A stretch of 21,203 bases of DNA, taken from positions 1 through 21,203 of the IMG/VR virus record IMGVR_UViG_3300048549_000558. One strand, written 5' to 3'. The notes beneath the pieces were generated by a model, which made no database searches, was not told where the DNA came from, and saw only the letters and a list, made by a program, of their open reading frames with translations. A program made the translations under genes and the position numbers. Positions 10,913 to 18,251 of the stretch are shown here, one piece after another (position 1 is the stretch's first letter; every line of letters begins with the position of its first letter). Source of the stretch: a virus.

Positions 10913-12682
10913 TTATTTCTTTATATTAAATTTTTTGTATGCCTTTTGAATAGATGATGGTGTCATCGTTAGATCAATACTGGCTTCTTTGATAAATTCA
11001 TTAGTATCTTCAGGTCTCTCCCCAAGAGCGACTTCTACGACCCTAATAAGTCTTTGATGTGATATGGAATCTTCTTTCATCTCCTCACCTCTGGGACGAT
11101 CTTTTACATTAGATGGGTAATGAATTCTTATAGGATTATTACTTATAAAGATTAGTTCACCATCAGCATCCAATCCTGCGATTGTATGATTACCTGTCTT
11201 AGAGTTCAGATCATTGAGTGGTCCTAGTTTGATAGAGCCTTGTCTTACATTAGAGATGAGGGGCTTGAGCTTGTGCTTCTTAATAAGTTTTTCTCTTTTC
11301 TTATCATTACCCTTTGTTCTGATCCAAGCCTTCTCAAGTTCTTTGAATGGAAGAGCTGCTTCTTCAAGCTCAGTGGATTCTAGGAGTTTAACATCAACCT
11401 TGCCGGTGATAAGTTTATCATCTATTTTAAATAGTTTTGCGGCTTTCTTAATAGCAGTTACGGTATTAGCAGCTTTAACAACAACCTTTTGATTCTTTTT
11501 AAGTCTGTTAACTGGCTTAATAACTATTACTTCCCAACTTTTAATTGCTTCTTGAAGTTCAACTGATTCTCCTAGAACTTTCAATACTGCCTTTTCTCTT
11601 TTACTTGAATCAGAGGTGGAAGTAATTTTAGCCTTCTTAAATGCGGGTGAGTCTGAATCAACTTTAAGAGTATCTCTATTTTTTCTAGAGTTAATTCCTG
11701 CTTTTTTCAGTTTATCTTCAGCATCACGGATATCAGCAGTGCTACGATATTTGAGTTCAACTGTGCCATAAGAATCACGTACATCATCTGGCTTTAGGCG
11801 ATTAAACATTTCTTCAAGATTAGTCGCTTCAACATAAGCATTTAATTCATACTTACCAGAATCCATACCATAGACTTGAAAGGCAAGTCTTTTCCTAGTC
11901 TCTTTACCATTCTTAGTAACCTTAACAATATATCGATTAGTCTTACCCTTACCTGGCTTTTTGGGACCAGTTGAGACTTGATTGAACCAATCATCCTCAT
12001 CAACTTCGAACCCTTGCTTCTTAGCAAGATCTAAAGCTGCTTGTGCAGCAGATGTGAATGTTTTGTGATATAATGGATATTTGGCTTCTTCTAGATCAGT
12101 TGCTTCACCAATTGTATCAACCTCGGGCTGTTTTTGAAGATAACGAGTAACGGGCTTTTCATTTGGAACAATAATGTTAAGACCAGATTTATCGATATTG
12201 AAATCATAATTACTGAATTTATTTCTCAGTTTCTTTTGAAGTCTTAATGCAGCGGGCTTTGTTAAGGCTTTAACTAATACACGGCGGCCATCTTCCAAGC
12301 CTACATTTGCTTCTTCAAGATCAGATTCTTCAGACATATCAGAAAGCATACCATTTGTATAGTCTTGAATTTTTTTCAGTCTATTTTTATCTTTAGGATT
12401 ATCGATGTATTTAGCAAAAGCATCTTGAAATCCTTTATCATCGAATACCTTGTCAATGATTCCGCCAATCTTTTTGGTTGCTGCTTTAACTGCCTTGATG
12501 ATATCTTTAATAGATGCTTCTTCAACTGCTTCCATCTTACGTGTGCTAAGTTCACGAGCAAGATCTCTTATAACTACCTTGGCTCTTGGATTAGATACAC
12601 CTTTAAAAATATCAAGGAAAGCCTTGAGCTGATTTACATCAAGCAGTGATAAATTCTTTTGATTGATTTCTGAAATATTCAT
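10913..12682 (-). CDS. Modular polyprotein-like virion candidate (589 aa)
   Basis: Start taken at ATG 12682, four bases after the previous stop; an upstream TTG would overlap. The protein is a string of small unrelated domains separated by near-identical acidic linkers of the form (T/S/V)-(D/N/E)-L-(E/Q)-E followed by A or M. Possible cut points are after E55, E124, E199, E291, E378, E441 and E566. The domains between are about 69, 75, 92, 87, 63 and 125 residues. The third (YPLYHKTFTSAAQAALDLAK through YGMDSGKYELNAY) is a domain I recall from many environmental phage proteins; the fifth has SWEVIVIKPVNRLKKNQK. The linkers match the T4 gp21 type cleavage pattern (L/I-x-E, then A/G/S). It lacks a clear targeting tag of its own. 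Confidence 0.8.
   Translation of the reverse strand: MNISEINQKNLSLLDVNQLKAFLDIFKGVSNPRAKVVIRDLARELSTRKMEAVEEASIKDIIKAVKAATKKIGGIIDKVFDDKGFQDAFAKYIDNPKDKNRLKKIQDYTNGMLSDMSEESDLEEANVGLEDGRRVLVKALTKPAALRLQKKLRNKFSNYDFNIDKSGLNIIVPNEKPVTRYLQKQPEVDTIGEATDLEEAKYPLYHKTFTSAAQAALDLAKKQGFEVDEDDWFNQVSTGPKKPGKGKTNRYIVKVTKNGKETRKRLAFQVYGMDSGKYELNAYVEATNLEEMFNRLKPDDVRDSYGTVELKYRSTADIRDAEDKLKKAGINSRKNRDTLKVDSDSPAFKKAKITSTSDSSKREKAVLKVLGESVELQEAIKSWEVIVIKPVNRLKKNQKVVVKAANTVTAIKKAAKLFKIDDKLITGKVDVKLLESTELEEAALPFKELEKAWIRTKGNDKKREKLIKKHKLKPLISNVRQGSIKLGPLNDLNSKTGNHTIAGLDADGELIFISNNPIRIHYPSNVKDRPRGEEMKEDSISHQRLIRVVEVALGERPEDTNEFIKEASIDLTMTPSSIQKAYKKFNIKK
11547..11569 (-). repeat. Linker DNA repeat, copy 1
   Basis: These 23 bases encode the ESVELQEA linker in the 589-aa protein and match 13153-13175 at 22 of 23 positions. 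Looser copies of the same pattern (GCTTCTT(C/G)AAG on the plus strand) encode the other linkers in both modular genes. Confidence 0.7.
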
Positions 12683-12686
12683 GTTC

Positions 12687-13943
12687 TTAATATTGTTTGG
12701 ATGCAAACATCTTTCGGACGGACGTCATAAATTCATCGAACTCTTTCTTTTCTGCAGGATTTAATTTAATCTTTCCGCTCATGACGGCTTGTAAAGATTC
12801 TGGATTAATACGTCCAATTTTCTTTTCTAATTTATCAAATTTGCCTTCTTGAAGTGTTTCTTCTTCAACCTCAACTGATTCTTGTTTTGATGCTACTTTT
12901 TCGATGAATTTGATAACTTCATTGGCATTTGAAAAGTGTTCTTCTTTAGGAATACCTTTACCATTTGTACGATCATCATGAGTAACTACTATACCCTTTT
13001 TACCACCAATTCGAAGAGTGATGATGTTCGTAATAGTAAGATTAATGAATGCAGTGCCGTATTTCTTAGAGATATCAAACTTTGGGAATTTACCATCTGA
13101 TAGATTCTTTTTAGCCCACTTCATTACCTTTTCGATATCACCAAAGTCTGCTGCTTCTTGAAGTTCAACGGATTCCTTAGCAATCGCTTTAGCAGCATCA
13201 TCTTTGATTTTAACAGGATATTTCTTACCCTCAAATTCAAATTCTGTTTTGCCTGCAAGTTTGGCTGCAGATGCGGCTGCGGTAAAAGCATTACTTTCTT
13301 CTTTGCTCTTCATTACCCTTTTCACAGCTTCGGCAACTTTTTGTGTTTTCTTATCATTAAAATACATTTTGTTTTTTTCCTTTTTATTTTGTGTTAAATT
13401 TTGATCTTCTTTGAGTGATCTTCTTTTCTTTTCTAAGCTTAATGCTTTCATAACATCCTTAGAAGTTGATCTATGAACATTTTCAAAAATTGTAAGAAGC
13501 TCATCCAGTTCTTTATCTGATAGTTTCATATAATCAGATTCTGTGGCTTCAGATTTCATTTCAGGCTTCTCATGTGTATAACCCAGTTTCTTCATTCTTT
13601 CATGGTCTTCAGGCTTTTCTGCCTTATATTCTTTACCCGTCTTGGGATCATACATCATATGGGGTTCAAAATCCTTTGATTCATCCATATTCTTGGTGAT
13701 CTTATCAGCCACATCTTTCTTTAACTTAACCTTGTAAGTCTTATCTCCGAATTTAAAGTCTTTCTTGCCGTCTTTTGCGGCTTGGGCAAGAGCACCCATA
13801 AAGGCAGGCACATCCTCATCCATTACATTTTTGGGTATAAATTTTTCTCTTTTCATAGTTGTTTGTTCGCCTGGGGTATCTTTCTTGTATTTATAAGATA
13901 ACTGCTTTGTACCAAATTCTAAATATTCGTTAAATTGTATCAT
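12687..13943 (-). CDS. Modular tagged protein with duplicated domain (418 aa)
   Basis: The N-terminus MIQFNEYLEFG resembles the capsid-targeting pattern (M-x-x-F-x-E-Y) but less closely than its neighbours. A duplicated domain occupies about residues 48-84 and 220-256, with 16 of 37 identities by my ungapped comparison (F-x15-F-x-F..K-x-Y-x-V-K-(L/I)-K-x-D). Between them are a M-Y-D-P-K-T-G-K-E-Y region (97-125), familiar in marine phage proteins, and a helical part (139-180) similar in pattern to the start of the 589-aa protein. Linkers VELQE/A (after E263) and TLQE/G (after E366) are likely prohead protease sites. The start overlaps the previous stop as ATGA. Role: candidate packaged polyprotein. 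Confidence 0.8.
   Translation of the reverse strand: MIQFNEYLEFGTKQLSYKYKKDTPGEQTTMKREKFIPKNVMDEDVPAFMGALAQAAKDGKKDFKFGDKTYKVKLKKDVADKITKNMDESKDFEPHMMYDPKTGKEYKAEKPEDHERMKKLGYTHEKPEMKSEATESDYMKLSDKELDELLTIFENVHRSTSKDVMKALSLEKKRRSLKEDQNLTQNKKEKNKMYFNDKKTQKVAEAVKRVMKSKEESNAFTAAASAAKLAGKTEFEFEGKKYPVKIKDDAAKAIAKESVELQEAADFGDIEKVMKWAKKNLSDGKFPKFDISKKYGTAFINLTITNIITLRIGGKKGIVVTHDDRTNGKGIPKEEHFSNANEVIKFIEKVASKQESVEVEEETLQEGKFDKLEKKIGRINPESLQAVMSGKIKLNPAEKKEFDEFMTSVRKMFASKQY
13153..13175 (-). repeat. Linker DNA repeat, copy 2
   Basis: This encodes the ESVELQEA linker of the 418-aa protein and differs from 11547-11569 by one base in 23. The identity at DNA level is higher than that of the domains on either side. 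Confidence 0.7.
13176..13286 (-). repeat. Duplicated protein domain, copy 2
   Basis: Residues 220-256 of the 418-aa protein (FTAAASAAKLAGKTEFEFEG and onward). The same 37-position pattern as copy 1 ends in the sequence that runs into the ESVELQEA linker. Confidence 0.7.
13692..13802 (-). repeat. Duplicated protein domain, copy 1
   Basis: Residues 48-84 of the 418-aa protein (FMGALAQAAKDGKKDFKFGD and onward). It aligns without gaps to copy 2, sharing the aromatic/lysine core and the V-K-(L/I)-K-x-D end. DNA identity is clearly lower, so this is an old duplication. Confidence 0.7.
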
Positions 13944-16165
13944 CCTCTTACTTTTGCTGCTAAATCTTTATCTGCGCCACCCCAAGTACCTTTACTCTTG
14001 GTCGCGAAAGAATTAACTCTAGCATAGCCCCATTGAGTTGCGGTTGTGCCAGGGCGATGACCTGTTTTCCAAGCAGCTACACCTCGATCAAATACTTGTT
14101 TAAGGATGCCGTATGGGATACCTGTTTTATCTGCTTTCTTTTGAAGACCTTTCTTTGTATCTTCATCAATAGGTATTGGTTCAAGTTTGGCTTTCTTTCT
14201 AAGAACATTTAATTTCTTAACAACACCTTTCTGATTCTTCGAACCGGGTATTGCTTTCATTGCCTTAGTGAGGAGTTTAATCATTTCAGGGTCCATTGTG
14301 CCTTCAGATTTAGCGTATTGACTTTTAATCCAATCTTGGGCAACCTTTGATCTTGGCTTCTGTTCAGAAAACTTCTTCATCTTTTTGTAAGCATCAGTTG
14401 TTGCCTTTTTCCAATTAGAACCAATTGAGTTATCCACAACCACAAATTCATTTCTGAAGAATGCTTGGAATTTACCAATATTCTTTTGAACATCCTGCCA
14501 CATAACTTCTACCTGTTTCGCACCGAGTGTTCTCTTTCTTTCTTGATCTCGTTTGACCGCGGTTTCAAGGTCTGTATTAACAAAGATCATAGCGACATCA
14601 TAGCCTATAGCCTTGAGATTTTCTGCTTGATTTTTAATCTTAATGAAATCTTTTCCTGTTCCATCAATGATTAATCCAAGTCGACCAGAGATATAAATGT
14701 CCATCTGTTTGCCAGTGAGTGCTTTCGCTCCTCTTCTTATCTCTTGTCCTTTTGGTGAGAAGATAAACTCTGGTTCCATTGCTCCGCCTGCTTTCTTGAT
14801 TGCTTTTTCAAAGGCAGGATCAGAATTAACTAGTTTAAGACCAAGAGCATTTAATCCTGTTTGACCAACAGTAAATGATTTACCAGATCCAGGTCCACCT
14901 GCTAGGAAAACTGCTTTGAAGATTGCTGGATCATTTACACCTTCTTCTACATTATCTTCAGTATCTACGACTGGATTTTTATCTTCGACAATTGTGTAAC
15001 CCATCTTAGGTACATTATTATATCTATCTAGTTCTTGACCGGATGGTGTTTGGATAGATACACCGCCTTTAATCTTTACAATCTTGAGAGAAGAAGCCTT
15101 TGATCCATATTCTTTTTTCAACTGCTTTTTGAGTTCTGCCATTGAATAATATTCAATCTTCTCACCAAACATATCTTTAAATTTCTTAGTATGTTGTGAA
15201 GGTTTTGTTTTTGCCGTTGCATCGCCAGGTGCAGGCTTGGTAGATTTCTTCTTAAAGTGTGCGGCTCTTTTCTGTTTTGTAGATTTAGCCATCTCATCAC
15301 CATCTGCATCTTTTGCAAAATACTTGGCTGGTTGAGTACCTTTACGATCATCGATATCCTTATCCTGTTTTACTTCGACAATCTTATCAAGGAAATATTT
15401 CTTATCATCTGAACCAAGGATGTAGTTTGTACATCTTTCTGCAACAGAATGAATATTGCCCTCCAGAGTTAAGAACTTATCACCTACTAGAAAAACATCT
15501 TCGGCAATATATCTTTCTCTGATATTGGTCTTCTTCAATTCAATGTGTTTACGAAAACTGGTCATCTCTTTCAATCCCATTCTTTTACGAAGGAGATTGA
15601 ATACGGCTAATTTATCACCATAAGATTTTGGTAATCCATTCGCAAATGATTTGAAATCGCCTTCGATAGCCGCGGCTCTCATCTTAGATGCAGACATACC
15701 AGAGACATCATCTGCATCTGGATCGCGTTCTCCTGCAGATACAATTTGAATTCCATCTGGAAAATCATAGAAGCCGTGGCGAGCCTTTACACCATTATAC
15801 TTGGTTAGTAATTTCTTAAAATCTGTAATTCTATCTGCGCCAACGACCATGGTTGCTTGTGTATATCCTTCATCATAAAGATATACAAGAGCATCTAAAG
15901 AATTTTTAATCTTATTATCAAGAATGATATTACGACCATACTTAGGAAATAACTTGCGCATTAATTGAACCTTCTCTTTATATTTGAGAGGATTCTTTTT
16001 GGGGTCAGAAGACTGAGAAGCAAAGATTCTATAATCATTGCCTATAGCAATAGAAGAGACCTTGATCAAGAGTTTTTCATGACCTGTCGTTGGCGGATTG
16101 AATCGTCCAAATGTGAATACAACCGACTTTACTTTTTCTTCTCTGAATTGTTTAAATGATTTCAT
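13940..16165 (-). CDS. Nucleotidyltransferase / P-loop kinase fusion, tagged (741 aa)
   Basis: Start at ATG 16165, overlapping the previous TAA as TAATG, with GGGAG five bases upstream and N-terminus MKSFKQFREE, a capsid-targeting-like tag. Domains: (a) about 12-190, a cytidylyltransferase/NMNAT-like fold with FGRFNPPTTGH (H29) and SGMSASKMR (155-163) as nucleotide motifs; (b) about 225-405, low-complexity K-rich linkers and small pieces (FLTLEGNIHSVAERC); (c) about 415-585, a P-loop kinase with GGPGSGKS (423-430), DGTG near 501 and a lid with several Arg (TAVKRDQERKRTLG), zeta-toxin/PNK-like; (d) about 665-741, a C-terminal domain (AAWKTGHRPGTTATQWGYAR) I associate with DUF5824 from memory. 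A V-E-E/G site precedes the kinase. NMNAT plus kinase recalls NadR; substrates are unproven. Confidence 0.85.
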   Translation of the reverse strand: MKSFKQFREEKVKSVVFTFGRFNPPTTGHEKLLIKVSSIAIGNDYRIFASQSSDPKKNPLKYKEKVQLMRKLFPKYGRNIILDNKIKNSLDALVYLYDEGYTQATMVVGADRITDFKKLLTKYNGVKARHGFYDFPDGIQIVSAGERDPDADDVSGMSASKMRAAAIEGDFKSFANGLPKSYGDKLAVFNLLRKRMGLKEMTSFRKHIELKKTNIRERYIAEDVFLVGDKFLTLEGNIHSVAERCTNYILGSDDKKYFLDKIVEVKQDKDIDDRKGTQPAKYFAKDADGDEMAKSTKQKRAAHFKKKSTKPAPGDATAKTKPSQHTKKFKDMFGEKIEYYSMAELKKQLKKEYGSKASSLKIVKIKGGVSIQTPSGQELDRYNNVPKMGYTIVEDKNPVVDTEDNVEEGVNDPAIFKAVFLAGGPGSGKSFTVGQTGLNALGLKLVNSDPAFEKAIKKAGGAMEPEFIFSPKGQEIRRGAKALTGKQMDIYISGRLGLIIDGTGKDFIKIKNQAENLKAIGYDVAMIFVNTDLETAVKRDQERKRTLGAKQVEVMWQDVQKNIGKFQAFFRNEFVVVDNSIGSNWKKATTDAYKKMKKFSEQKPRSKVAQDWIKSQYAKSEGTMDPEMIKLLTKAMKAIPGSKNQKGVVKKLNVLRKKAKLEPIPIDEDTKKGLQKKADKTGIPYGILKQVFDRGVAAWKTGHRPGTTATQWGYARVNSFATKSKGTWGGADKDLAAKVRG

Positions 16166-17397
16166 TAGCGCTCCCATCCTTTTATTACATCTTTACTAAA
16201 ATTGTTTGTAGAGAATTCAAGTCTATCAACCAGTTTTACTGCGCCGTTGCTTGTCTTATCGATAGCAACAAACCCTTCTGATCCTGTAACCTTGAATCCA
16301 TTCTTGGTGCGAACAAATGTTTTCATCTGTTTCACCTTATCAAGTTTATTTATAATAATCAACTTGGCATCTACGATGGCATTTTGAAGTTCAAATACAA
16401 GTTCAAGGTTCTTTCTATTTTTCGATGAGAAGAAACTCATGAGTTCTTGCTCTTTCTTATCGACACCTTCTTTTCCTTTTGGAGATTTTCTTTGTGCTCT
16501 TTCCTTTTCAAATTTGGTCTTGAACCAATTAATCAGATCATTGACGTGTTTTGCAGGAGATGCTATTCTCTCTCCTTTACGAACTAGCGTATTATTAAAT
16601 GTTTCGAATTGTTGTGCAAGAGATTGGTTCTTTTCAATCTGGCGAAGAGTCGATCCCGCAATCTTCTGAAATATCTTTCCAGCCTTTGTTAGAGCCTCAT
16701 TGACCTCATTGGTATCTGCCGCGGTGAAAGTAGCCTTGCCACTGACATCATTATATTCAGCATCTTGAAACCAAACAGAGTCGGTCTTCTTCAACTTGGT
16801 CATATCAACCTTGAATTTGGCTTTCATATTTTCAAATGAATCACCTTCGTATGTTGTATGGAAGACCACACCAATCTTTGCTTTTGCTATCTGCTTACCG
16901 AGATTAGAATCCACAGGAACAGAATAAACAATAGTATTAGGTTGGAATGTGTAATAAGATTCTCCTTCAATAGATTCTTTAGCGATATCACCAGAGGTAA
17001 ACATTATGTCACCTTGAATAACACCCTTGATTCCTAATTTCTTCAATTCATTGTATGCAATTATTAATTTATCCGCAAGATCACCTGATGTATCAGCCTT
17101 AACATCTGCTTCAGATTTATAAACCTTAGGTTCTTTATTAAAGATTCCCTTTTTAGCAACAAAGAATTGACCATCAGAAGGGTCGATCCCAGCGAAGACC
17201 GCAGGTGCGCCATCCCATTTAACAGTTACATCATGGGAATTGCTAGAATTGCCGGCGAGCATATCTCTCATCGATCTTAAAGCAAAGATGGCTTCTCTAG
17301 CTCCTTTAACACCACCATAGATCACACGGTCCTCGATGTGTGTCATATGGGTATTCTTACCAGTGGCTTCTGATAGATATTTTTTGAAAGATAACAT
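16165..17397 (-). CDS. KxDG nucleotidyltransferase-like protein, tagged (410 aa)
   Basis: The N-terminus MLSFKKYLSEA fits the capsid-targeting pattern with a possible cut after E10. Residues 57-66 read VTVKWDGAPA: K60-W-D-G63 is motif I of the ligase/capping-enzyme nucleotidyltransferase superfamily, where the lysine takes the AMP or GMP. In order follow FFVAKKG (78-84, Ia-like), GVIQGDIMF (125-133, III-like), IGVVFHTTYEG (175-185, IIIa-like), SEGFVAID (373-380, motif IV-like E374-G) and AVKLVDR (386-392, motif V-like K388). A helical insert of about 150 residues separates IIIa from IV. The family is common in marine T4-like phages as an uncharacterised one, which I recall as DUF6267. Both start and stop overlap neighbours as TAATG. 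Confidence 0.85.
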   Translation of the reverse strand: MLSFKKYLSEATGKNTHMTHIEDRVIYGGVKGAREAIFALRSMRDMLAGNSSNSHDVTVKWDGAPAVFAGIDPSDGQFFVAKKGIFNKEPKVYKSEADVKADTSGDLADKLIIAYNELKKLGIKGVIQGDIMFTSGDIAKESIEGESYYTFQPNTIVYSVPVDSNLGKQIAKAKIGVVFHTTYEGDSFENMKAKFKVDMTKLKKTDSVWFQDAEYNDVSGKATFTAADTNEVNEALTKAGKIFQKIAGSTLRQIEKNQSLAQQFETFNNTLVRKGERIASPAKHVNDLINWFKTKFEKERAQRKSPKGKEGVDKKEQELMSFFSSKNRKNLELVFELQNAIVDAKLIIINKLDKVKQMKTFVRTKNGFKVTGSEGFVAIDKTSNGAVKLVDRLEFSTNNFSKDVIKGWER

Positions 17398-17723
17398 TAT
17401 GATGTAGGCTCCTTTTCAGACTTTGCTTCGTTAAATTCTTTGAATGATTTCATATACTTTTCTTCGATTGAAATTTTAAGTGGTGTCGTACCTGATTTAT
17501 ATAATCTATGGTAATCCATCTTTTTCACTTCGAGAATATCCCCAGCACACATCTCCTTTGGAATTTCATTATCCATTTGAAAGAACCATCCTTTACCTTC
17601 TAAGACAGTAATGGTTCTATTTTCTCTATCACGATGCCAAACGAGTTCGTCAGTTTCAATCTTGGGATCAAACTCACGATACTTGATATTATCTTTTATT
17701 TGTTCTTTATATGGTTTACTCAT
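17397..17723 (-). CDS. Cupin-like protein with targeting-like C-terminus (108 aa)
   Basis: The centre (about 28-88) has the repeated beta-strand layout of a small cupin: VWHRDRENRTITVLEGKGWF, then GDILEVKKMDYHRLYKSG and LKISIEE. H30, H72 and the acidic residues near them could hold a metal, but the canonical cupin metal motif is incomplete. The last 18 residues begin M91-KSFKEFNEA, which matches the capsid-targeting tag found at the N-termini of neighbouring proteins. Either the tag works from the C-terminus or this is the remnant of a fusion with a tagged gene. The gene begins just after the previous stop and ends in TAATG with the KxDG gene. Confidence 0.78.
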   Translation of the reverse strand: MSKPYKEQIKDNIKYREFDPKIETDELVWHRDRENRTITVLEGKGWFFQMDNEIPKEMCAGDILEVKKMDYHRLYKSGTTPLKISIEEKYMKSFKEFNEAKSEKEPTS

Positions 17724-17724
17724 A

Positions 17725-18249
17725 TTACCAGAAAAAATTTCCGCCTCCTTTTAGACCAAGTTCGGATGCGTATCGTGGAAGATTGCAACTCCAGTAACCT
17801 GCTTTTGTTTTATCTTTCTTTGCTGCACAGTTGTGTCGAGCAGCAAATGATTTTCTTGCCTCAGGGTCATCAATCTTAGCCTTGAGACCAGATGTATCAC
17901 CAAACTGAACCTTTATTACGTTACCCTTATCGTTCTTTACATAGACATAAAATTTCTTTTTGCCACCTCTTTTAGGTTTATTCAATTCAACCTCTGTGCC
18001 TTGATATTCTGCTTCATCAATGAATGGGTGATCAAGTGGAACTTGTTCACCTTCGTAAAGACCAAATTTACCAATATCTGTTGATAATAGATATTCATCA
18101 AACTCACTCAAGGGTTTGTATGTCTCTTGTAGTTGTCTAGCATGTTCAAATAACTTATAATAGTTATCTGAGTGCGGACGAAAGATATTATGAGCCAATG
18201 GAATTTGGTTCTCTCTGTGAAATCTAAATGCTGCTTCTAATTGACTCAT
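17725..18249 (-). CDS. Conserved phage protein with RHNC...YWSC domain (174 aa)
   Basis: The N-terminal half (about 1-85) is helical and acidic, with no known motif. The C-terminal half (about 98-160) has FYVYVKNDKGNVIKVQFGDT, then PEARKSFAARHNCA and KTKAGYWSCNLPRYA. This arrangement of a short beta part and R-H-N-C...Y-W-S-C is a domain I know from many phage proteins and associate with DUF5872 (from memory). The two cysteines and the histidine could bind a metal. No targeting tag is visible (start MSQLEAAFRFHRENQ). Position between the 602-aa protein and the cupin, within the late unit, suggests a virion or assembly role. Confidence 0.78.
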   Translation of the reverse strand: MSQLEAAFRFHRENQIPLAHNIFRPHSDNYYKLFEHARQLQETYKPLSEFDEYLLSTDIGKFGLYEGEQVPLDHPFIDEAEYQGTEVELNKPKRGGKKKFYVYVKNDKGNVIKVQFGDTSGLKAKIDDPEARKSFAARHNCAAKKDKTKAGYWSCNLPRYASELGLKGGGNFFW

Positions 18250-18251
18250 TA

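Noticed and set aside
8131-13404. Plus-strand open frames such as 8456-8809, 11214-11492 and 13158-13397
   Set aside because: They are antisense shadows of well-supported minus-strand genes, rich in F/S/L as expected for reverse-frame translations, and lack recognisable domains.
13888-13895. TATAAATA on the minus strand inside the 418-aa gene
   Set aside because: It encodes part of S-Y-K-Y within a well-supported reading frame. In DNA of about 65% A+T a few chance copies of this 8-mer per strand are expected in 21 kb, by rough estimate.
16347-16354. TATAAATA on the minus strand inside the KxDG gene
   Set aside because: It lies well within the coding sequence, about 180 bases before the next start, and is not better than a chance match, although an internal late promoter cannot be excluded.
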